Shown in pieces: positions 49,983 through 56,135 of a DNA stretch of 64,000 nt (positions within the stretch are counted from its first letter, which is position 1; the number at the start of each line of letters is the position of its first letter). The DNA lies in contig NZ_SIZZ01000001.1 of NCBI RefSeq assembly GCF_004322705.1, forward strand, positions 1,736,001-1,800,000, in the 5' to 3' direction. Position numbers and translations under genes: made by a program. This DNA is from Dyella terrae (GTDB taxonomy: Bacteria > Pseudomonadota > Gammaproteobacteria > Xanthomonadales > Rhodanobacteraceae). The notes beneath the pieces were generated by a model that was given only the letters and a program-made list of their open reading frames with translations, had not been told where the DNA came from and made no database searches.

Positions 49983-51074
49983 ATGATGACGCGATGGATC
50001 GCACTGGCCTTGTGGCCGGTGGCACTGGCCCTAGGCGCTACAGCAACGGCCGCCGAAGCCTCTCGCCAGACGCACGCGCAAGCAACCAGCCTTTCGCCCT
50101 CATGCAAGGGCAAATCATCCAAGGTCGACGACGAAGGCTTCGTGGTCATCGGTGGCATCGAGCAATGGGTGACCGCAAAGGGGGACAGCTGCGCCCTGCC
50201 CGTCCTGCTGTTCATCAGTGGCGGCCCCGGCAATCCACTCAGCGGCATCTCCGACAGCGTCTACGGCGCCGGCCAACGCGACTTCATCGTGGTGCAATGG
50301 GACCAGCGCGGCGCTGGCATGACCTACGGCCGCAACCCGCCGGCGCCGGATGAAAAACTCACCATCGAACGGATGGCCCAGGACGGCAACGAACTGGCCG
50401 CGTATCTGGCCCGGCGCTACGGCAAGCGAAAGGTCATCCTGTGGGGCAGCTCGTGGGGATCGATTCTTGCCGTGCACATGGCCAAGGCGCATCCGGAGCT
50501 TTTCTATGCGTATGTCGGCACCTCGCAGGTCGTCAACTCCATCGAGATGCAGAGCGAAAGCTACAAGAAGCTCCTTGCATTGACGACGGACGCCGATGAC
50601 AAGGACTCGCTCGCCGTGCTCCACCAGGTCGGCGCGCCGCCGTGGACCGATCCGCGCAGCTTCGGAAAAGTGCGCCGCATCATTCGCAAGTACGAAGCGA
50701 AGGTGACCTTGCCACCGCCCGAATCCTGGCATCGCGCACCCGCCTATACGACCGCCAAAGCCGAGGCAGACTACGAAGCAGGCGAAGACTATTCCTTCCT
50801 GAATTTCGTCGGCCTTCACGGCGACGGCATGCTGTCAAAAGTCGACTTGCCCAAACTCGGCACCGACTTCGCCATCCCGGTGTACTTCGTCGAGGGCGCA
50901 CATGATCTGCTAGCGCCCCCTGAACTGGCGCGACGCTATTACGACGCCATCACCGCACCGGACAAGGGCTGGGTGTTGCTGGATCGCGCCGGGCATGATC
51001 CGAATCAGGACGTCGTGGATGCGGAGTACAAGGTGTTGCGCGAGCGGGTGCTTCCGTTGGTTCACGACAAATGA
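49983..51074 (+). CDS. Secreted alpha/beta hydrolase, proline iminopeptidase-like
   Basis: Exported S33-type hydrolase of 363 residues; signal peptide ends ATAAEA. Elements: oxyanion FISGGPGNP (about 77), WDQRGAGMTYG (about 107), nucleophile GSSWGS (Ser about 156), Asp in GAHDLLAP (about 307) and His in DRAGHDPNQ (about 341). It is related to the cytosolic Pip at 8637-9587 but only in motifs. It may cleave peptides or esters in the periplasm. Confidence 0.88.
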   Translation: MMTRWIALALWPVALALGATATAAEASRQTHAQATSLSPSCKGKSSKVDDEGFVVIGGIEQWVTAKGDSCALPVLLFISGGPGNPLSGISDSVYGAGQRDFIVVQWDQRGAGMTYGRNPPAPDEKLTIERMAQDGNELAAYLARRYGKRKVILWGSSWGSILAVHMAKAHPELFYAYVGTSQVVNSIEMQSESYKKLLALTTDADDKDSLAVLHQVGAPPWTDPRSFGKVRRIIRKYEAKVTLPPPESWHRAPAYTTAKAEADYEAGEDYSFLNFVGLHGDGMLSKVDLPKLGTDFAIPVYFVEGAHDLLAPPELARRYYDAITAPDKGWVLLDRAGHDPNQDVVDAEYKVLRERVLPLVHDK

Positions 51075-51117
51075 CAAAGCCCCGGACCGAAGCTTGAAGA
51101 AGCGAGGCTTGCATGAA

Positions 51118-51153
51118 CCAGGTTCACTTCCCACGCACATGAAGTGAACCTGG
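51118..51153. repeat. 13-bp perfect inverted repeat after the hydrolase gene
   Basis: CCAGGTTCACTTC (51118-51130) and GAAGTGAACCTGG (51141-51153) are perfectly complementary with a 10-base loop. It lies 44 bases after the hydrolase stop. No T-run follows, so it is either a weak terminator or a protein-binding palindrome. Confidence 0.6.
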
Positions 51154-51317
51154 CCCGGTTAAGTCGCGCGTGAGCAGACGCAACAGGTCGGCCTTGCGTA
51201 GCCCCTGACCCTGCATTGCTTGGCATGCCCGGTCAATCATTCCTGAAAGTGACGCTCGATGCCGAGTGGAAGCAAGCCATCCGCATGTTCGCGGCCTCGA
51301 AGTTTCGCCCTCTCCAA

Positions 51318-51884
51318 TTACAATGATCTGCCTCTCCGACTTCGATTGATGGCCGGCGAAGATGCCTCCTTTTTCCGCCGCAGTGCATTCGACGCGTGCA
51401 TGCCTGGCTCCGCCGGCGGATCGAGCGGCACGAACATGCCGCGCTTGAGCGTGCTCAGGGCAACCCTGGTTTGGAAGCGGCGCACATTGGCGTTCTCCGT
51501 CACCATGCGCTGCATCAAGGCCTCGAAGTCCTCGACGTCCCGCGCCACTATGATCAGTACATAATCACCGGCGCCGGTGACATACCACGCTTCCTGTATG
51601 CAGGGCTCGCTGGCGATCCATAGCTTCAGGCTTGCCAGGAGCTCCGGCCGCTCACGCTCGACTTCGACGTCGACAATCATGGTCAGCGGCATGCCGGCCT
51701 GTTTGGGGTCGACCAGCGCGACCTCCGCCAGGATGACACCCTCCTCGCGCATCCTAACGATGCGCCGCTGCACGGCGGAAGCGGACAAGCCAACGTCCGA
51801 ACCGATCAGCTCGGCTGATCGACGTGCATCCTTCTGGATGATGGCCAGGATTCGACGATCGGGTTTGTCCAGTTCGCTGGTCAT
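51318..51884 (-). CDS. Lrp/AsnC-family transcriptional regulator
   Basis: 188 residues from the ATG at 51884. N-terminal winged helix (about 4-60, LDKPDRRILAIIQKDARRS and LSASAVQRRIVRMREEGVI) and C-terminal RAM/ligand-binding domain (about 65-150, MTMIVDVEVERERPE...AWYVTGAGDYVLIIV). It has a basic tail of about 30 residues (RRKKEASSPAINRSRRGRSL) beyond the usual 155-residue length. It is divergent from the GST gene with about 117 bases between the starts and may control it. Confidence 0.9.
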   Translation of the reverse strand: MTSELDKPDRRILAIIQKDARRSAELIGSDVGLSASAVQRRIVRMREEGVILAEVALVDPKQAGMPLTMIVDVEVERERPELLASLKLWIASEPCIQEAWYVTGAGDYVLIIVARDVEDFEALMQRMVTENANVRRFQTRVALSTLKRGMFVPLDPPAEPGMHASNALRRKKEASSPAINRSRRGRSL

Positions 51885-52001
51885 CTGCGCGCAGATTCCT
51901 ATGTAAGCGGGGAAAACGCTCGCCAAGCCGCCCCAAGTCGCGGTCAGGCCGCGTGCCGGAACTCTAGCATGGCCTGCACTCGTCACCTGATGGCATCACC
52001 T

Positions 52002-52667
52002 ATGAAGCTGCTCTACCAATCGCACTCGCCGTACGCACGCAAGGTTCTGGTGTTCGCCCACGAAGCCGGGATGGCCGAACGCATCGAAGTCATCCACCAC
52101 GAGACCAGTCCAGTCCACCGCAACGGGGACGTATTCGCGCTCAATCCGCTAGGCAAGGTGCCGGTGCTGGTATGCGATGACGGGACAGTACTGTTCGACT
52201 CCAGCGTCATCTGCGAATACCTCGATGGCCTGCATGACCGGCCCATGCTCATTCCTTCCGAGCGATCACGGCGCTTTCAGGCCCTGCGCAACCAAGCCGT
52301 GGCGACGGGATTGGCCGACGCTGGCATCGCAGCCAGATGGGAATCGACACGACGCCCCGAAGCCTTGAGGTGGCCAACGATGCTCGAAGGTCAGCTCCAG
52401 AAGGTGATCGCGACCTGCGATTACCTGGAAGACTATGTCCAGGACCACGACACCCTGGATGTCGGCGACATCGCGCTGGCCTGCGCCCTCAGTTGGGTCG
52501 AGTTTCGTCGCGTCCATGACTTCCAGCCAGGGCGCCCGCGACTGTCCGCCTGGTACCGGCAACTCTGCGCCAGACCATCCATGATGGCCACCCAATTTTC
52601 CGGGAACACCATCGACCAACCGCAACCAGCCCATCCGGGAGGGATCGATGCCGTCGCCATGGTTTGA
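52002..52667 (+). CDS. Glutathione S-transferase family protein
   Basis: Cytosolic thioredoxin-fold transferase, 221 residues from the ATG at 52002; ATGs at 51990 and 51969 would add 4 or 11 residues and no start has a good ribosome site. N-terminal domain MKLLYQSHSPYARKVLVFAH (Ser/Tyr near the glutathione thiol) with the cis-Pro motif GKVPVLV and DSSVICEYLD (about 63-72), then an all-helical C-terminal domain with DIALACALSWVEFR. It fits the YibF-like group. Confidence 0.88.
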   Translation: MKLLYQSHSPYARKVLVFAHEAGMAERIEVIHHETSPVHRNGDVFALNPLGKVPVLVCDDGTVLFDSSVICEYLDGLHDRPMLIPSERSRRFQALRNQAVATGLADAGIAARWESTRRPEALRWPTMLEGQLQKVIATCDYLEDYVQDHDTLDVGDIALACALSWVEFRRVHDFQPGRPRLSAWYRQLCARPSMMATQFSGNTIDQPQPAHPGGIDAVAMV

Positions 52668-53088
52668 ATTGTTGTGCCTGCATGGCTACATCACCAATCA
52701 CGACCTGCTACGGCGGATGGTGCAAGTTCCGTCGGCAACGCTCCAGTCCGAATGCGACGAGCAGGACAACAGAGCCACGGGCACAATGGAAGGAGCTGTC
52801 ATGTCGTTGAGGCTGTGCCTTGGCATTGGCGACGGGATGGCCCGCACCCAATGACCCGAGAGGGTTCTCTGCGCCGCAGGGTTCGACATTGGGTCGCAAG
52901 CGGACCTTTCCAGAATAAGCCGCAAGCACCCCTGGCACCCCTGGCCAGCACGACCGGGATGTTCAGCCCGTACCGAAACCGGTGTGCAAGCCAACTGCGG
53001 TGACACCGGTGGGAACGAATAAAAGACAGAAGCCCGAATGATGGACAAAAGCAAAGGGCCGCGATTGCTCGCAGCCCTTTGCAGTATA
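52668..53088. other. Gene-free stretch left of the tRNA-Asn remnant
   Basis: No credible gene on either strand. A 17-codon ORF at 52801-52854 (MSLRLCLGIGDGMARTQ) has a good ribosome site (GGAAGGAG) but nothing else to support it. The stretch probably consists of decayed sequence at the edge of an integrated element. Confidence 0.4.
53051..53082. terminator. Hairpin beside the tRNA-Asn fragment
   Basis: GCAAAGGGC...AGCCCTTTGC with an inner GCGA-TTGC-TCGC stem. Its place relative to the tRNA fragment is like that of the terminator next to the intact tRNA-Asn (54182-54219), so it may have served a former tRNA transcript. Confidence 0.45.
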
Positions 53089-53136
53089 TGGCGCCCGAAG
53101 TTGGACTCGAACCAACGCCCCCTGATTGACAGTCAA
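53089..53136 (-). pseudogene. 3' half of tRNA-Asn (attachment-site remnant)
   Basis: 48 bases match the 3' half of the intact tRNA-Asn at 54225-54301, from CCA through the T-arm and variable loop to the anticodon stem, with one base missing and one substitution. The substitution changes the anticodon triplet GTT to GTC. The 5' half is absent. Same strand, 1.1 kb away. This is the expected footprint of integration into a tRNA 3' end. Confidence 0.85.
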
Positions 53137-53171
53137 CGCAACGGTCACGTCAGTTCAATGGCTTAGCGCCC

Positions 53172-53297
53172 TCAGTTTTTCACACACTTGATGATCTGAG
53201 CAGCAGTCCTGCGTCGTTGGTCGTCTATCTTTACACCAGGTAATCCATCCTCCCGCAAGTTAACCGATGGCACTTCTGCCCGGACCGACCGGCGCAT
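53172..53297 (-). CDS. Possible 41-residue protein of unknown function
   Basis: ATG at 53297 to TGA at 53172 encodes MRRSVRAEVPSVNLREDGLP, then a basic C-terminal half rich in Arg and Lys. The frame is open further upstream without a start. Codons such as TTA, GTA, ATA and GGT suggest a foreign origin. It lies directly inside the tRNA-Asn-flanked segment. No ribosome site was seen, so it may be the 3' end of a lost gene. Confidence 0.3.
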   Translation of the reverse strand: MRRSVRAEVPSVNLREDGLPGVKIDDQRRRTAAQIIKCVKN

Positions 53298-53319
53298 GGC
53301 TAAGATGAGTTCCTGTAAG

Positions 53320-53343
53320 GTGCGCTTTCGACCCGGAGCGGAC
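53320..53343. repeat. Intergenic palindromic repeat, unit 1 (degenerate)
   Basis: GTGCGCT-TTCGACCCGG-AGCGGAC. Variant of the 24-bp unit GTCCGCT-TTCGACCCAT-AGCGGAC; one arm base and two loop bases differ. Confidence 0.6.
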
Positions 53344-53393
53344 GTCCGAAATCCGCTTCGATAATGTCATTGGACAATGAAGGGGATAGACGA

Positions 53394-53621
53394 ATGCCGA
53401 AGGCGACATTGACGCCCACAGGGATCATCTGCGGCTCTCTTTTCGCTCTTGCCCTCATAGCAGAATGGGCGATCGGGCAGCTAGCGCCTACGAGTGGCAT
53501 CGGCGCTTGGTTCACGACTCCATTACGCTTCGCAGGGGCTTTCATCGCCCTCTGGCTGCTCATTACCGTTGCCTCGGCGATCTTGGCCAAGCTTGGACAT
53601 CCGATCTCACGAAAGCACTAG
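53394..53621 (+). CDS. Small membrane protein of unknown function
   Basis: 75 residues from the ATG at 53394 (AAGGGGAT upstream). Two hydrophobic segments, GIICGSLFALALIAEWAIG (about 10-28) and FAGAFIALWLLITVASAILA (about 46-65). Not recognised. It lies in the segment between the tRNA-Asn fragment and the intact tRNA-Asn and is followed by a palindromic repeat unit. Confidence 0.55.
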   Translation: MPKATLTPTGIICGSLFALALIAEWAIGQLAPTSGIGAWFTTPLRFAGAFIALWLLITVASAILAKLGHPISRKH

Positions 53622-53631
53622 GATCGGAAAC

Positions 53632-53655
53632 GTCCGCTTTCAACCCATAGCGGAC
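53632..53655. repeat. Intergenic palindromic repeat, unit 2
   Basis: GTCCGCT-TTCAACCCAT-AGCGGAC with perfect 7-bp arms. It begins 11 bases after the small membrane protein gene. Confidence 0.7.
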
Positions 53656-53680
53656 ACTTGCATCACATGGAGGTAGGGCG

Positions 53681-53971
53681 ATGCGATTTGCAGCGTTAGC
53701 AGTGGCAACGACGGCGCTTCTCGCTGCCTGTTCGGAACGTCCACTTCGAGGTTCCATCGGTCCATCGCCCGATGGAAAGACCTACCTAGCGGTCGTTGAC
53801 GACAACGGGGGAAGCTGTGGCCCGATGAAGGTGGATGGTCAAGTGTGGGGTCACCGGATTGGAGAGGTCGCCCCCATCGAGCCGGGAAGGCACACAATCG
53901 AATGCGGTGGGTCGATCACCTTCGAAATCCCACACGGCGTAGTTTTCAGGTTCGACTACTGGGGGCCGTGA
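53681..53971 (+). CDS. Small lipoprotein of unknown function
   Basis: 96 residues. It has a type II signal with lipobox LLAAC (Cys17) after MRFAALAVATTA, so it is probably anchored to the outer membrane. The mature part has a Cys pair (GGSCGPM and TIECGGS) and beta-rich sequence ending FRFDYWGP. The pattern IEPGRHTIEC resembles domains in other hypothetical lipoproteins. A GGAGG-type site precedes the ATG. Confidence 0.65.
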   Translation: MRFAALAVATTALLAACSERPLRGSIGPSPDGKTYLAVVDDNGGSCGPMKVDGQVWGHRIGEVAPIEPGRHTIECGGSITFEIPHGVVFRFDYWGP

Positions 53972-53982
53972 CCCCTGCTAAT

Positions 53983-54006
53983 GTCCGCTTTCGACCCATA
54001 GCTGAC
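53983..54006. repeat. Intergenic palindromic repeat, unit 3
   Basis: GTCCGCT-TTCGACCCAT-AGCTGAC; one mismatch in the right arm. It begins 12 bases after the lipoprotein gene. Confidence 0.65.
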
Positions 54007-54030
54007 TGTCATTCAGCACCAGTGATGACC

Positions 54031-54062
54031 GAGAGCCGCCTGATTCTGGCGGCTCTTTTTTT
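54031..54062 (+). terminator. Terminator of the lipoprotein gene
   Basis: A 9-bp perfect stem (AGAGCCGCC with GGCGGCTCT, seven-base loop) is followed by a run of seven T residues. Confidence 0.9.
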
Positions 54063-54181
54063 GCCCTGACTGAGTGCGTCGCCAATGGCAGCAGCATTCG
54101 CCGTCAAGTGGGCTCTTTTCGCCGAAGCCCAGCAATGACGCAGCTTCGAGGCATGTCATTCCGCTGGCGTTGAAAATGTGT

Positions 54182-54219
54182 TGAAAAACAAAAAGGGCCT
54201 ACCCGGAGGTAGACCCTTT
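54182..54219 (-). terminator. Terminator of tRNA-Asn
   Basis: AAAGGG-C-CTACC pairs with GGTAG-A-CCCTTT (54192-54219) around a CGGA loop, with a T-rich tail on the minus strand. It starts five bases after the tRNA 3' end. Confidence 0.85.
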
Positions 54220-54224
54220 AAATT

Positions 54225-54301
54225 TGGCGCCCGAAGTTGGACTCGAACCAACGACCCCCTGATTAACAGTCAAGTGCTCTAACCAGCTGAGCTATTCGGG
54301 C
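54225..54301 (-). tRNA. tRNA-Asn (GTT)
   Basis: 77-nt cloverleaf with encoded CCA. The acceptor stem is GCCCGAA/TTCGGGC, the anticodon loop is CTGTTAA giving GTT, and the T-arm has GGTTCGAGTCC. Its 3' half is repeated at 53089-53136. Confidence 0.96.
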
Positions 54302-54375
54302 GGGGGTGAGCTGCATAGTTTGGGGAATGGCCGGGCGGCTGTCAAGACGTCCGGCCATGGTTTTTCACGCGGAAA

Positions 54376-55779
54376 TCAGCCCTGCGTGATCACCTTGTAG
54401 CACGGGACGTACGCAGTGCCGCCGGGGAGCTTCATGCGGTGCTGGACGACGAAGGCCTTGAGGAGCTCATCCAGGGAGGTCATGACGTCGGCGTCGCCGT
54501 CGATCTCGAACGGGCCGTGCTTTTCAATGGCGCGCACGCCCTCTTCCTTCACGTTGCCGGCGACGATGCCCGAGAAGGCGCGACGCAGGTCGGCGGCGAG
54601 TTCGTGGCGCGGGCGGTCGCGGTGGATGGCGAGACCGCGCATGTTTTCGTGCGTCGGGCGGAACGGCACCTGGAACTGATGCGGGATGCTGAGGGCCCAG
54701 TTGAAGAAGAACGCGTCCTTGTTGTCCAGGCGGTGGTTGCGCACCTTGTCGATGCCCTTGACCATGGCGTGCGCCACGGCGGCCGGGTTGTCGACGATGA
54801 TCTGGTAGTGCTGCGCGACGCTGTCGCCCAGCGTGAGGCGCAGGAAGCGGTCGATCTGCTCGAAGTACGCCGCGCTCTGGCTCGGACCCGTGAAGATCAG
54901 CGGGAACGGAATGCCGGCGTTGTCCGGGTGCAGCAGGATGCCGAGGAGGTACAGGATCTCTTCGGCCGTACCGACGCCGCCCGGGAACACGATGATGCCG
55001 TGGCCGACGCGCACGAAGGCTTCGAGGCGCTTCTCGATGTCCGGCATGATCACCAAGTTGTTGACGATCGGGTTCGGCGACTCGGCGGCGATGATGCCCG
55101 GCTCGGTGATGCCGATGTAGCGGTTGTTGCGGCGACGCTGCTTGGCGTGGGCGATGGTGGCGCCCTTCATCGGGCCCTTCATGGCGCCCGGGCCGCAACC
55201 CGTGCAGATGTCGAGGCTGCGCAGGCCGAGCTGGTAACCCACCTGCTTGGTGTAGTCGTATTCCTCGCGCGAGATCGAGTGGCCACCCCAGCAGACCACC
55301 AGGTTCGGATCGACCTGGGCCTTGAGGATGCGCGCGTTGCGCAGGATCTCGAACACGGCGTGGGTGATGCCGACCGAATCGTCGAGATCGAAACCGCCCT
55401 GCTCCAGCTGCGTCGACACGTAGACGATGTCGCGCACCACGGCCACGAGCAGCTCGTTGATACCGCGGATGATCTGGCCATCCACGAAAGCCTGGGCCGG
55501 CGCGTGGCTCAGCTCGATCTTGATGCCGCGATCCTGCTGCAGCACCTGGATGTCGAAGTCGGGGTACTGCTCGAACATCGAGCGCGGGTCGTCACTGATG
55601 TTGCCCGAGGTCAGCACGGCCAGCGCGCAGCGGCGCAGCAAGGCGTGCAGGCCCGAACCACTGGCGTCGCGCAGGCGCACCACTTCGTTGCGGGAAAGAA
55701 TATCCAGACCGCCGGCGGGCGAAATACGCGCGCTCACGGTGGCCTGCTTGCCGGTGGAACCTGGCTGGAAAACGCTCAT
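54376..55779 (-). CDS. ppnN: Pyrimidine/purine nucleotide 5'-monophosphate nucleosidase (LOG family)
   Basis: Hydrolyses nucleotides to base and ribose 5-phosphate; in E. coli PpnN binds ppGpp and tunes growth against survival. 467 residues from the ATG at 55779 (AAGGAG five bases upstream), against 454 in E. coli. The LOG nucleotide motif is IIVFPGGVGTAEEILYLLG (about 270-288), preceded by GCGPGAMKGPMKGA (about 193) and VCWGGHSIS. N- and C-terminal ppnN-specific domains flank the Rossmann core. The leader carries a structured RNA with a terminator (55881-55979). ppnN is also a salvage partner of upp at 4959. Confidence 0.93.
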   Translation of the reverse strand: MSVFQPGSTGKQATVSARISPAGGLDILSRNEVVRLRDASGSGLHALLRRCALAVLTSGNISDDPRSMFEQYPDFDIQVLQQDRGIKIELSHAPAQAFVDGQIIRGINELLVAVVRDIVYVSTQLEQGGFDLDDSVGITHAVFEILRNARILKAQVDPNLVVCWGGHSISREEYDYTKQVGYQLGLRSLDICTGCGPGAMKGPMKGATIAHAKQRRRNNRYIGITEPGIIAAESPNPIVNNLVIMPDIEKRLEAFVRVGHGIIVFPGGVGTAEEILYLLGILLHPDNAGIPFPLIFTGPSQSAAYFEQIDRFLRLTLGDSVAQHYQIIVDNPAAVAHAMVKGIDKVRNHRLDNKDAFFFNWALSIPHQFQVPFRPTHENMRGLAIHRDRPRHELAADLRRAFSGIVAGNVKEEGVRAIEKHGPFEIDGDADVMTSLDELLKAFVVQHRMKLPGGTAYVPCYKVITQG

Positions 55780-55880
55780 CGAATCTCCTTCGGCCACGTC
55801 AGTCCGTGGCAATACGCCGCCCGAGTCAGGGGCGGCCGAATAGCTTCACTCCGCGGGTTGAGGTCGGTCAACCTCCCCAT

Positions 55881-55979
55881 AAAAAAGGCCGGCGCCCTGT
55901 AATCGGGGCCAGCCTTTCGCCGATGGCTTGTCCTTGTGACTCCGCCCGTGGGAGTCCCTGGCGCCTTGCGCGCCACAAG
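55881..55979 (-). ncRNA. Candidate structured leader RNA of ppnN with intrinsic terminator
   Basis: On the minus strand CTTGT (55979-55975) pairs with ACAAG (55937-55933) and encloses two hairpins: GGCGC-GCAAG-GCGCC (55974-55960) and GACTCC-CACGGGC-GGAGTC (55956-55938), a compact three-way junction. It is followed by a terminator stem AAAGGCTGGC.../...GCCGGCCTTT (55917-55884) with six T residues, about 100 bases before the ppnN ATG. A separate strong terminator (56075-56106) already ends the upstream gene. I do not recognise a known riboswitch class. Confidence 0.5.
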
Positions 55980-56074
55980 TTGAGCCTGAGGATGTTGCCA
56001 TAAAGGGCCTTTTGCATCAAGCAACTGCGTGCGCGCAGCATCTTGCGGCTCCGGGCGCCGTTCAGCAGCGGCCA

Positions 56075-56106
56075 CAAAAAAAACCGGCGCCCCTGAGGGC
56101 GCCGGT
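56075..56106 (-). terminator. Terminator of the TonB-dependent receptor gene
   Basis: A 10-bp perfect stem (ACCGGCGCCC, loop of four, GGGCGCCGGT) is followed on the minus strand by a run of eight T residues. It starts 29 bases after the stop codon. Confidence 0.93.
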
Positions 56107-56135
56107 CCTTTGAAGCGTCTTCGAAGCAGGGATGC

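Noticed and set aside
54439-55902. 487-codon open frame antisense to ppnN
   Set aside because: Shadow frame rich in Asp, Val and Arg; ppnN has a full set of family motifs and a strong ribosome site.
55938-55956. Guanidine-II (mini-ykkC) riboswitch from the ACGG in the hairpin loop upstream of ppnN
   Set aside because: Only one hairpin has an ACGG and its loop is larger than the four bases expected; the second ACGR hairpin is missing.
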